A DNA stretch of 34,537 nt from an uncultured Saccharospirillaceae bacterium. GTDB taxonomy: Bacteria; Bacteroidota; Bacteroidia; Flavobacteriales_D; CAJJDF01. The notes under the pieces were generated by a model that searched no databases, was not told where the DNA came from, and was given only the letters and a program-made list of their open reading frames with translations. This document shows, in pieces, positions 16,400 through 24,363 of the stretch (within the stretch, counting starts at the first letter, position 1; each line of letters opens with the position of its first letter). Position numbers and translations under genes: made by a program. Location of the stretch: NCBI GenBank assembly GCA_950054195.1, contig CATLPG010000030.1, positions 1-34,537 on the forward strand, read 5' to 3'.

Positions 16400-18188
16400 G
16401 AAAACAGCAATCGTTTTACGAAAACTTGACCCTAATGAAACAATAAAATCATTTGATGAGGTATATGTGTTAAGTGATTATTACTACGAAATAGAACATT
16501 CAAATAAAAATCTCTTAGAGATTGGAAATAATTTCAAAAAAAAAATTGAGGAAGAATTTAGACAGAAAATAAAAGACTTTGGGCACACATCATATAATAA
16601 TAAAAGTGTCATCGAAAAACTATCCATTAATAATGATACTTACTGGTACTACTTAAGGTTTAGTCTTTACCATCAATTAATCTCAAAAATTTTAGAGTAT
16701 AATATTATTGAAAAATATAAACCAACAATTAAATCTAATGATAATTTAACTTTCTTCACAAAATATGAGCACTCTCATCTAGAGAAAAATATTAATATAC
16801 ATAGTGAAAAAATTATAAAATCTAAATCAAATATGAGTGCTAAAATCAATTTAGCACTCATATTTGTTATTAGAAGCCTAATCGGATTATATCGCTCTAT
16901 TTCAATCAAAAGAAAGGAAAATATTATTCTTTTAGAGCCATACAATCAACAACAATTAATCGATATAGAAAACCCTGATCAATTTATATCAGGTGATTAT
17001 TATAACGAATATTTCACCAATCACGCGCTTAAAAGAGACGATTTCTTTTTCTTATCAGATATATATCCTCCTCCACTAAGTGAAGATATTAAACTCAAAA
17101 AAGCTTACTTTGTAAATAAATACTCTAAACGATCCTTAAACTTTGAATATTTTATAGCACTAGTATTAATAAATCCAATAAATCTTTACAAAGCTTATAA
17201 AATCAACAAGCAATTAAAAAAGAACCTAAGTTTCAATAATAATGAGCTATGCTACACAGATAATTTATTATTTAATTTTTTACAAAGTAAAAGTAAGCTA
17301 TTGACTTACATTTGGATCCGTGAAAAAGCCGCTAAAATTGCAACTAGAAATAAGAATATTAAGCGAATTATAGGTCATCATGAACAATCAATTAATCACT
17401 TTTCTATCATTAAAGGTAGTAGAGAGAATAATATAATTTCTATTGGTATACAGCATGGTGTACTAACACCTTTTCATATGCAATACATCTACGACTCTAG
17501 GGATTTATCATATAAGCCAACAGCTGACTATATGATTACTTGGGGGGATTATTGGAATAATCTACTGATTGACTCATCTATATACACCAAAAATAATTGT
17601 TTTGCATTAGGTCAAATCAGAACAGATGTTATACCTAACCTAAATAAGTTATACCATGGCAATTCTAAAAAAAATATTTTGTTTGCATCTCAACCTGCTA
17701 TAATTGGTGAAGAAATAAGATATAATTTAGCACGTGATATATTAATGTCAGCTAAATCACTTAACTATAAGTTAATTATAAAACCACATCCTGGTGAAAA
17801 AGATGCTATAATTTTTTTCAAAAAAGTTGCAAATGATGTAAACTACTACGACTATGTGATTTCGAATAATGATTTATATAAATTATTAAGTGAAAGTGAC
17901 TGCTTAATGACTTATCACAGTACTGTATCTAGTGAAGCAGTGTACTTTTTAAAACCTGTTATCATTTTAGATTATAAAGAATATGATATTTCTAATTATT
18001 CGAAATTTGAAGGAGCTATATTTACAATAAAAAATAAAAATGAACTTATTAATACTCTTGACTTATTAATAAATGATAAACTAAAGATAAGTTTAGAAAC
18101 TCAAAAAAAATTCATTTCTAAATATTCTTTTAGCATTGATGGTAAAACCTCCGAGAGGTACATTAACTTTATACAATCACTATCGTAA
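16392..18188 (+). CDS. GT-B glycosyltransferase-like protein (candidate nonulosonate/capsule transferase)
   Basis: A 598-residue protein I cannot assign to a named family with certainty. The C-terminal half looks like a GT-B transferase of the capsule/polyglycerol-phosphate kind: ISIGIQHG (349-356), TWGDYW (383-388), FALGQIRTD (404-412), IIKPHPGEKD (462-471) and YHSTVSSEAV (508-517). The KPHP and STxxSEA segments resemble the donor-binding motifs of CDP-glycerol and sialic-acid polymer transferases. The N-terminal half is Lys/Asn-rich with a hydrophobic stretch at about 152-165. Its place after the CMP-nonulosonate genes makes it the best candidate for the transferase using that donor. It contains a ten-A tract (16536-16545, codons 49-51) and a perfect inverted repeat (16828-16866, codons 146-159). 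Confidence 0.65.
   Translation: MIKKTAIVLRKLDPNETIKSFDEVYVLSDYYYEIEHSNKNLLEIGNNFKKKIEEEFRQKIKDFGHTSYNNKSVIEKLSINNDTYWYYLRFSLYHQLISKILEYNIIEKYKPTIKSNDNLTFFTKYEHSHLEKNINIHSEKIIKSKSNMSAKINLALIFVIRSLIGLYRSISIKRKENIILLEPYNQQQLIDIENPDQFISGDYYNEYFTNHALKRDDFFFLSDIYPPPLSEDIKLKKAYFVNKYSKRSLNFEYFIALVLINPINLYKAYKINKQLKKNLSFNNNELCYTDNLLFNFLQSKSKLLTYIWIREKAAKIATRNKNIKRIIGHHEQSINHFSIIKGSRENNIISIGIQHGVLTPFHMQYIYDSRDLSYKPTADYMITWGDYWNNLLIDSSIYTKNNCFALGQIRTDVIPNLNKLYHGNSKKNILFASQPAIIGEEIRYNLARDILMSAKSLNYKLIIKPHPGEKDAIIFFKKVANDVNYYDYVISNNDLYKLLSESDCLMTYHSTVSSEAVYFLKPVIILDYKEYDISNYSKFEGAIFTIKNKNELINTLDLLINDKLKISLETQKKFISKYSFSIDGKTSERYINFIQSLS
16536..16545 (+). repeat. A10 homopolymer inside the GT-B gene
   Basis: Ten consecutive A encode Lys49-Lys51 and the first base of codon 52. 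Gain or loss of one A would shift the frame near the N-terminus and truncate the protein soon after. Such tracts are possible slippage sites for on/off switching of surface glycan genes. In this AT-rich locus A8 and A9 tracts are also common, so function is not shown. Confidence 0.6.
16828..16866. repeat. Perfect 17-bp inverted repeat within the GT-B gene, with CIRCE-like half-sites
   Basis: The left arm CAAATATGAGTGCTAAA (16828-16844) and right arm TTTAGCACTCATATTTG (16850-16866) are exact reverse complements around a 5-nt loop ATCAA. The arms contain GAGTGCTAA and TTAGCACTC, the two half-sites of the HrcA operator CIRCE, but in the opposite order to the real operator. No T tract follows on the plus strand, so it is not a typical terminator. 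Confidence 0.9.
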
Positions 18189-18189
18189 C

Positions 18190-18999
18190 ATGACAATAAA
18201 AGAAAAAATAATACATAATCTTAAGCAAGGAACATTTATAAAAAATGGCAAAAAATTTATATATCAACGCACGCTTAAATTTTTCAAATACAATAATTTA
18301 TTTAGTTCATTTAGCGATCATAAGAAAAAAATAAAAAATTTATATGAAAGTTTCCCTTCCATTAACTCTATTGAATGCATTACTTATGGCAATTATTTTG
18401 GAAGCAAAAAAGCACCTCTTAACGAAAAGAGTGTAGTTTATTCATTAGGTGTTGGAAATCATATTGACTTTGACCTAGTTGTTGCCAATGAATACAATAG
18501 TAATGTATACCTGTATGATCCTACTCCTGAATCTATTGAATTCATGAAAAAATTCATTTCAAATGAACGATTAATTTTTAACCCTTATGGAGTCTGGATG
18601 CATGAAACAACTTTAACATTTTACACCCCTAAATATGGCGGATCATCTTCTGCTGTTAACCATATGGATAGTAATTCAGATTCTTTTGACGCTAAATGTT
18701 ACCCATTAAAAAAATTCATGCTCGATAATAATCATGATTATATTGACTATTTAAAAATGGACATTGAGGGAGCTGCACTACCAATACTTAAAGATCTATT
18801 TGAAAATAATATTTTTCCTAATCAGGTAATGACAGAATTTGAATCACCAAATGGAAGCGATAAAGATAAAAAAGATGCTTTTTTAAAAGATGTAAATTAT
18901 GTTACTGAAATAGCTAAAAAAAATGGTTATAAAATATATAGTATTCCATACGAAGGCCCAAAATATTATTCAATCGAACTATTGATGACTAAAGTATAG
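18190..18999 (+). CDS. FkbM-family methyltransferase-like protein
   Basis: A 269-residue SAM-dependent methyltransferase-like protein. I chose the ATG at 18190, one base after the stop of the preceding gene; the longer frame from TTG 18136 would overlap that gene by 53 bp. Motif I is VVYSLGVGN (82-90), followed by VYLYDPTPESIEF (106-118), with the acidic residue after strand 2. The FkbM segment LKMDIEGAALPIL (188-200) is clear. Motif I has Ser-Leu in place of the more common Asp-x-Gly, so cofactor binding may be altered. FkbM enzymes O-methylate sugars and natural products. In this run it would fit methylation of a glycan hydroxyl. The flippase gene follows after 2 bp. Confidence 0.8.
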   Translation: MTIKEKIIHNLKQGTFIKNGKKFIYQRTLKFFKYNNLFSSFSDHKKKIKNLYESFPSINSIECITYGNYFGSKKAPLNEKSVVYSLGVGNHIDFDLVVANEYNSNVYLYDPTPESIEFMKKFISNERLIFNPYGVWMHETTLTFYTPKYGGSSSAVNHMDSNSDSFDAKCYPLKKFMLDNNHDYIDYLKMDIEGAALPILKDLFENNIFPNQVMTEFESPNGSDKDKKDAFLKDVNYVTEIAKKNGYKIYSIPYEGPKYYSIELLMTKV

Positions 19000-19001
19000 T
19001 T

Positions 19002-20507
19002 ATGGGGATTGTGGCTAGGCAAACTATAAAAGCTTCGTTTGTTATTTATGTTGCTGCACTGGTTGGAGCAATGAATAGGCTTTATTTTTATCCTAAGTTT
19101 GTTTCTAAAGAAGAGCTAGGTATACTGCAATTAGTTATCATATTGGGTACTCTTCTATCTCAGTTTAGCTTTTTGGGTATGTCTACAGCACTCTCTAAAT
19201 ACTTTAAAATGTTTAAGGATGCTGGATACTTAGGACAGCTACTTTTTTTATTTTTTGTAATACCATTAATCGGATTTATTGGGTTTTCAACAATATATTG
19301 GTGCTTTAGTGAAGACATTAGTTCACTTTACAGTAAAGGTGACTCTAAGCTAGATGAATATGCTATCTATGTGATACCGATAGGTTTTTTTATTCTTCAG
19401 CTCAATTCACTGGTTATATTTTGTAACAATAACCTTAGGTTAACCGTGCCTTCTATTTTCAATGATCTATTTATTAAACTAACGTTTTTAACTGGTTTAG
19501 TATGTATAGGTTTGGAATGGATCAATTTTAAGGAGTACTTGCTTTATGTATCTGCTGGATACGGATTAGCCTTTATAGCACTATTAACATACAGCTTTAT
19601 TTTGTTTAAACCACCTGTAAAATCAAAAATAAGTTTAGTCCCAAGAAGTTTTTTGAAAGACCTTTTTCAATACAGCAGCTGGTTTTTTATTGGTAGTTTA
19701 TCCAGCACGTTTATTCTTTCAGCTGATTCGATTATGCTAGGAGCCTATGAAGGAGTTGAAGCCGTTGGAGTATATACTATTGCTTTTTTTATAGGATCGG
19801 TTATTGAAATTCCTAAAAAAATGATTGTTAGTATTACAACACCAATAATTGCTGGTCATTGGAATAACAATAACACGAAAGAAATAAACAAGTTATATAA
19901 ACAGTCCTCCATAAACCAGGGTATTGTAGGGGTGCTATTGATTGTATTGCTTATAACTGGACTAGATGAATTATTTTATCTAATGCCTAATGGAAATGAG
20001 TTTATTGTAGGTAAATGGGTAGCTGTTTTTATTGGGTTATCCAAAGTTATAGATATGTTTGCTGGCGTTAATAGTGAGATAATTAAAACTTCCAGAATCT
20101 ATCGTCTTGATTTTATCTTATCCTTATTGTTTGTTCTTTTGGTTATCATTTCGAATTATATTTTTATTTCTATTCTTGAAATGGGGTTAAATGGAGCAGC
20201 TCTAGCTTCTTTAGCTGCAGTTTTCATTTATAATTTATCTAGATTTCTTATACTAAAAAAAGTATTTGGCCTCAACCCATTTACACTAAAATCTATTATT
20301 CTTTTGGCTATTGGCACTGGTTGCTTAATTGTTGGTTATTTACTGCCTAATTTTTCAATAGGTAGTAACTCGTTCTTAAACTTAGTCTTTGCATTAGTTT
20401 ATAAAACCGCTATTATTAGTGTACTATTTTTAGTTGGATTACATGGATTCAATATTTCTCCTGAATTTAATAATATAGTAAAGAAAATTACAAAACGTTT
20501 ACGTTAA
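19002..20507 (+). CDS. Wzx-type polysaccharide/lipid-linked glycan flippase
   Basis: A 501-residue integral membrane protein of the MATE/Polysacc_synt superfamily, which moves lipid-linked oligosaccharides across the inner membrane. The N-terminal region (ARQTIKASFVIYVAALVGAMNRLYFYPKF) is typical, with a conserved early amphipathic stretch and polar residues in helix 1. I count about 12-14 hydrophobic segments over the whole length, for example near 35-60, 74-95, 120-140, 155-205, 220-290, 300-325, 370-395 and 430-485. It is the last gene of the plus-strand run. Its stop overlaps the stop of the opposing FkbM gene by 9 bp (20499-20507). It is the expected exporter of the nonulosonate-bearing glycan. 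No Wzy polymerase gene is seen nearby. Confidence 0.87.
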   Translation: MGIVARQTIKASFVIYVAALVGAMNRLYFYPKFVSKEELGILQLVIILGTLLSQFSFLGMSTALSKYFKMFKDAGYLGQLLFLFFVIPLIGFIGFSTIYWCFSEDISSLYSKGDSKLDEYAIYVIPIGFFILQLNSLVIFCNNNLRLTVPSIFNDLFIKLTFLTGLVCIGLEWINFKEYLLYVSAGYGLAFIALLTYSFILFKPPVKSKISLVPRSFLKDLFQYSSWFFIGSLSSTFILSADSIMLGAYEGVEAVGVYTIAFFIGSVIEIPKKMIVSITTPIIAGHWNNNNTKEINKLYKQSSINQGIVGVLLIVLLITGLDELFYLMPNGNEFIVGKWVAVFIGLSKVIDMFAGVNSEIIKTSRIYRLDFILSLLFVLLVIISNYIFISILEMGLNGAALASLAAVFIYNLSRFLILKKVFGLNPFTLKSIILLAIGTGCLIVGYLLPNFSIGSNSFLNLVFALVYKTAIISVLFLVGLHGFNISPEFNNIVKKITKRLR

Positions 20508-21263
20508 CATTACGTGTAAATATACATCCCCACTAAGAACTTCTTGATCGTCTAATAATTTATCAATATTTGGTTGCCAAATAGTATTATTATAATGTAT
20601 GTCTTTTAAATACTCAAACTTAAAATTTTCGAAACCAAAAATCTCTGAAATATATTGATATAGCTTTTTAGATTCATCATTAAAATTCCCCATATGGAAC
20701 TCTATCAAAAAACTTGTTTTTCCTTTTTTGATGATGTTTTTACAGCCCTTTAATACCTCTAACTCAAATCCATCAGCATCAATTTTAATAAGTGTAGGAT
20801 ATTCATTATTAACTGAAAACTCATCTAAACTTACTGTTTTCCCTTGAGTTTTTTCTCCCACAAACTTAGGTACTAACATCCAGTCGTTTTGATTTTCACT
20901 AAGTTTAGCCGTGCGCTCAAAAAACATGGAGTGGCCAATGAAAGGTTCAAATCCATAAATTTTAGATTGGCTCACAGTATATAAAACTTGAGAATAATAC
21001 CCAAAACAAGCCCCAACATCATAAACAACTCCTTTAGCGTTTGAGTAATCTGAAATCATTTTTTCTTTAACACCAGTTTCATGACCTTTTTTATATCCTC
21101 CTAGCATATTTTCTGGAACAGAAACTTTAACTATTTCTCCATTTGCTAAAGGCTCTTCAAAAATTACTTCTTTATGATTGATAGCATATAGTTTCTTAGC
21201 CAGTGCTGGAGGCAGTATACCAAGAATATTATTCTTGAAATTATCTGTTTTACTCTTAATCAT
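20499..21263 (-). CDS. FkbM-family SAM-dependent methyltransferase
   Basis: A 254-residue methyltransferase with motif I VVYDVGACFGYYS (79-91), acidic motif II GFEPF (104-108) and the FkbM signature LIKIDADGFELEVLKG (158-173). It has a more canonical SAM site than the FkbM-like protein encoded at 18190. A likely role is O-methylation of a surface sugar. It is the last gene of the minus-strand run, overlaps the dioxygenase gene by 8 bp, and converges with the flippase gene. ATG start at 21263. Confidence 0.85.
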   Translation of the reverse strand: MIKSKTDNFKNNILGILPPALAKKLYAINHKEVIFEEPLANGEIVKVSVPENMLGGYKKGHETGVKEKMISDYSNAKGVVYDVGACFGYYSQVLYTVSQSKIYGFEPFIGHSMFFERTAKLSENQNDWMLVPKFVGEKTQGKTVSLDEFSVNNEYPTLIKIDADGFELEVLKGCKNIIKKGKTSFLIEFHMGNFNDESKKLYQYISEIFGFENFKFEYLKDIHYNNTIWQPNIDKLLDDQEVLSGDVYLHVMLT

Positions 21264-22053
21264 TTTTTATAATAACTTTACTAGAATGCTCCATCATTTT
21301 ATCGTAAATAGCCAGAGGACTATAATAATTTGTTAAAGCATATCGTGTACCTTCTTTAATAGGTGAACCTATATGGATTCCTCTTGTATCTACTAGTATT
21401 AAAGTCCCTGCTTTAGCAGTAAAAGTAGTTTTCTTGAGCTTAAATTTATTTTCAATAATAGAGACTTCATTTTCAGATAATCTTAGCTGATTGTACTTAA
21501 CTCCACAATCTCTAATAGAATCAACTACATTTTGATCATTATGTGAACCTAATAAGTATGTAAAAGGTCCGTTTGCTTCCTTCACATCAGATAAATATAA
21601 AATAGCCTTGAATTCATTCATATTTACAGAATCGCGGTGCCAACCACCTCCTGAACCTTTGTTATTTTCTTTAAAAACTAATTTAGCGGCCAAACACATA
21701 GTTAGTTTTAATTCCGTTTTCAGATAATTTTCCCCTACAGATTGAAGTTTTTGGTTAAACCCATACTTCGCTATTAAGTCTGATACCTTTTCTGCTCCAT
21801 AAATTCGATGATCAGAAGCAACATCATCTACCCAATATTTACCTTCATACTTCACTAATAGTTCGTCAATTTCATTTCTATAAGCTATACATTCTTCTTT
21901 TGTGAAAAAATCAGAAATAGCTACTACCCCATTTTGCTCAAGCTCTTGAAATACTGATTTAAATTCGTCTGCTAAGTTTAGTTTAGGGGCTTCTTTTTTA
22001 AACTTTGACCTATGGTAGGCAATATTCGCTTTGGTTTTAAGTACATCAAACAT
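21256..22053 (-). CDS. Phytanoyl-CoA dioxygenase (PhyH)-family Fe(II)/2-oxoglutarate oxygenase
   Basis: A 265-residue cupin-fold oxygenase. The iron ligands can be placed: WHRD with His139 and Asp141, and GIHIG with His227; Arg237 in EGTRYALT is the likely 2-oxoglutarate-binding residue. Other family marks are AILYLSDV (150-157), NGPFTYLLGSH (161-171) and AGTLILVDTRG (215-225). The family hydroxylates lipids, sugars and small metabolites. Next to FkbM and GT4 genes it may hydroxylate a glycan or lipid moiety, but no substrate can be named. Gap to the GT4 stop is 8 bp. Confidence 0.85.
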   Translation of the reverse strand: MFDVLKTKANIAYHRSKFKKEAPKLNLADEFKSVFQELEQNGVVAISDFFTKEECIAYRNEIDELLVKYEGKYWVDDVASDHRIYGAEKVSDLIAKYGFNQKLQSVGENYLKTELKLTMCLAAKLVFKENNKGSGGGWHRDSVNMNEFKAILYLSDVKEANGPFTYLLGSHNDQNVVDSIRDCGVKYNQLRLSENEVSIIENKFKLKKTTFTAKAGTLILVDTRGIHIGSPIKEGTRYALTNYYSPLAIYDKMMEHSSKVIIKND

Positions 22054-22061
22054 AATCTTTA

Positions 22062-23339
22062 TTATTTTTCAATAATTTCAACTAATTTTTTTGTTAGGTT
22101 TTCCCTACTATATTGTTTCACTCCTTCTCCTTCGACAGTACGCTTGCCTTTCTGGAAATTATTATATAATAAAGTTAAGCAATTAAAAATTTCATTGACC
22201 TGATGAAAATCAGCTAAAACACCACTTTTTGTCTCCTTTAATACTTTAGCTACTTCCCCATCCTCTGGTCCTAGCGCTAAAATTGGGTTTTTACTAGCCA
22301 TATATTCAAAGAATTTGCCCGTCAAAATCCCCTTTGCATTCGGTGAATCATTTACAAATAAAAGTAAAACACTAGATTGATACTGGTAGTTTATCGCTTC
22401 TTTATGATTAACAATACCTGTAAAAACTACGTTTTTTTCAATTCCTCTACTCTCAACATCAATTTTCACTTGTTGATCAAAAGAGCCGACTACTTGTACA
22501 CGAAACTCTTGGGTTACCTCATTCTTAAACTTAAGGATGGCATCCCAAAAAGCAGGGAAATTTCTTGCTTTAGAAAGTAAACCGATATGGGATAACGTAA
22601 AAACTTCATTTCTTTCTTGGTTCTTTATTTCTTCTACATCGTAACCATTGGTAACTACCTCAACATTAAGAGCTCCAATATTTTCTAGTTCTTGCTTTAG
22701 CGAATTTCCTATTGTAATAACTTTGTCAGCTGCTGTTAATACTTGCTTTTCTAAGTTTTTATGCTTTTTAAGTGATCTGTTTGTCAAATCAAGCTCATGG
22801 AAAAAATCGATATTAGTCCAAGGATCTCTAAAATCTGCTATCCACTCAATTTCACTATTAAAATATTGCTTAATTGAAAGACCAATAAGATGCATACTAT
22901 GAGGCGGGCCGGTAGTTATTATTGTAGTAATGTTATTATTTACTATATAATTTTTTAAAAATTTAGCTGATGGTTTTCTCCACCAAACTCGAGGATCTGG
23001 TATAAATAAATTGCTTCTAACCCACCAAGCTATTTTATATTTTAATCCTTTTTTATTGGAATTTGTCATTCCAAAATTTACCCCTTGAGCTTTTTTCCTG
23101 CCCATAAAGGTTCTAAACAAACTGTATGGTTCTCTAATTTTTCTTTTTACTATTACTGCTTCTTCTGGTATATCTCTTACTAGAGTTTCATCTTTAACAG
23201 AGAAATCTGGATTTAATGGCGTATATACATGCGGTTCTACACCATATTTCGGTAAATATTTAACAAACTTTAGCCATCTTTGAACTCCGCTTCCTCCACT
23301 TGGTGGCCAGTAATATGTGACGATTAAAACCTTTTTCAT
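22062..23339 (-). CDS. GT4-family glycosyltransferase
   Basis: A 425-residue GT-B enzyme. I chose the ATG at 23339, which overlaps the galE stop as ATGA and begins MKKVLIVTYYWPPSGGSGVQ, the usual N-terminus for this family. The longer frame to 23369 only extends into galE. The acceptor domain has the glycine-rich GGSGVQRWLKF. The donor domain has FTLSHIGLLSKARN, the VVFTGIVNHKEA segment, and GKFFEYMASKNPILALGPEDGE, an ExxxxxxxE-type nucleotide-sugar site. It probably adds a hexose to a lipid-linked glycan on the cytoplasmic side. Neighbouring galE could supply UDP-galactose or UDP-GalNAc. Donor and acceptor are unknown. Confidence 0.87.
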   Translation of the reverse strand: MKKVLIVTYYWPPSGGSGVQRWLKFVKYLPKYGVEPHVYTPLNPDFSVKDETLVRDIPEEAVIVKRKIREPYSLFRTFMGRKKAQGVNFGMTNSNKKGLKYKIAWWVRSNLFIPDPRVWWRKPSAKFLKNYIVNNNITTIITTGPPHSMHLIGLSIKQYFNSEIEWIADFRDPWTNIDFFHELDLTNRSLKKHKNLEKQVLTAADKVITIGNSLKQELENIGALNVEVVTNGYDVEEIKNQERNEVFTLSHIGLLSKARNFPAFWDAILKFKNEVTQEFRVQVVGSFDQQVKIDVESRGIEKNVVFTGIVNHKEAINYQYQSSVLLLFVNDSPNAKGILTGKFFEYMASKNPILALGPEDGEVAKVLKETKSGVLADFHQVNEIFNCLTLLYNNFQKGKRTVEGEGVKQYSRENLTKKLVEIIEK

Positions 23340-24361
23340 GAAAACAAGTCTTTTTGTGTTTCTTCCCATTTCAATGAAGAAAGAATCATCTCCTTTAGTC
23401 CGTTTTTAGCTTTCCAGTTTAATTCTTTTTCAGCTCTTTCCACATCAGCCCAAATTTTTTCTGCATCTCCAGTTCTTCTTGATAGAATTTCGTGCTTAAT
23501 TGGTTTATTTAGTATTTCAGCATAAGCTTGAATAATTTCTTTCACTGATAACCCCTTACCTGTCCCTATATTATATGCTCTATACTGATTTTTCAAATTT
23601 CTTAGTTTGCTCAACGCACTAACATGGGCTAAAGCCAAGTCAGTCACGTGAATATAATCTCTAACTGGTGTTCCATCCAGTGTATCATAGTTATCTCCAA
23701 AAATTAAAACTGGTCTATCCTCTTCTATTGAGTGATTAATAATAGGAAATAGATGTTTTGGTGTTCCTTGACTTAATTCACCAAGCATTCCTGACTTATG
23801 AGCACCAACAGGGTTAAAGTATCGTAAAGCAATAACGCTTAATCCAGCATTAGAATAAACACAATCTTTTAAAATCTGCTCCCCCATTATTTTTGTAGCA
23901 CCATAAGGAGACTTTGGAGTAGTTATTGGTGTGCTTTCATTAACTGGTAATTGATTTGGCTCACCATAAACAGTACATGAAGATGAAAATATAAACTCTT
24001 TACAATTAAAAAACTGAACTACTTCTAATAGATTTATCAAATTTGAAACATTATTTCTATAATATTTCAATGGTTTTTCTACAGATTCATCTACTAAAAG
24101 ATGAGCGGCAAAATGTACAACACTTTGTATTTTATGAGCATCAAATATAGCCGTTAACTTATCTTTATCACCGATATTAAACGCGTAAAAAGTTGGACGG
24201 TCACCAACAATTTTTTCAATTTGATCGAGTATTTCGATTTTGCTATTCGATAAGTCATCAACAACAATTACCTCCACGCCTTTCTGCATCAACTCAACAA
24301 CAGTATGAGAGCCAATGTAACCAAGTCCGCCAGTTACTAAAACTACCTCTTGATTCTCCAA
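23336..24361 (-). CDS. galE: UDP-glucose 4-epimerase GalE
   Basis: This 341-residue NAD-dependent epimerase interconverts UDP-glucose and UDP-galactose (or the N-acetyl forms). The NAD loop TGGLGYIGSHT is at 10-20. Ser128 in SSSCTVYGEP and Tyr153/Lys157 in SPYGATK form the catalytic triad. FNPVGAH and the GTPVRDYIHV segment are typical of GalE. The start is a TTG (24361), since no ATG or GTG lies upstream before the YfhO stop or in the first residues. It is 2 bp after the YfhO gene and overlaps the GT4 gene by 4 bp. Confidence 0.95.
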   Translation of the reverse strand: MENQEVVLVTGGLGYIGSHTVVELMQKGVEVIVVDDLSNSKIEILDQIEKIVGDRPTFYAFNIGDKDKLTAIFDAHKIQSVVHFAAHLLVDESVEKPLKYYRNNVSNLINLLEVVQFFNCKEFIFSSSCTVYGEPNQLPVNESTPITTPKSPYGATKIMGEQILKDCVYSNAGLSVIALRYFNPVGAHKSGMLGELSQGTPKHLFPIINHSIEEDRPVLIFGDNYDTLDGTPVRDYIHVTDLALAHVSALSKLRNLKNQYRAYNIGTGKGLSVKEIIQAYAEILNKPIKHEILSRRTGDAEKIWADVERAEKELNWKAKNGLKEMILSSLKWEETQKDLFS

Positions 24362-24363
24362 TG

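Noticed and set aside
16828-16866. A standard HrcA-binding CIRCE operator
   Set aside because: CIRCE is TTAGCACTC-N9-GAGTGCTAA at a promoter. Here the halves are in the reverse order, 7 nt apart, and inside a coding sequence.
18136-18189. Upstream TTG start for the first FkbM-like gene
   Set aside because: It would overlap the GT-B gene by 53 bp. The ATG at 18190 directly follows that gene's stop codon.
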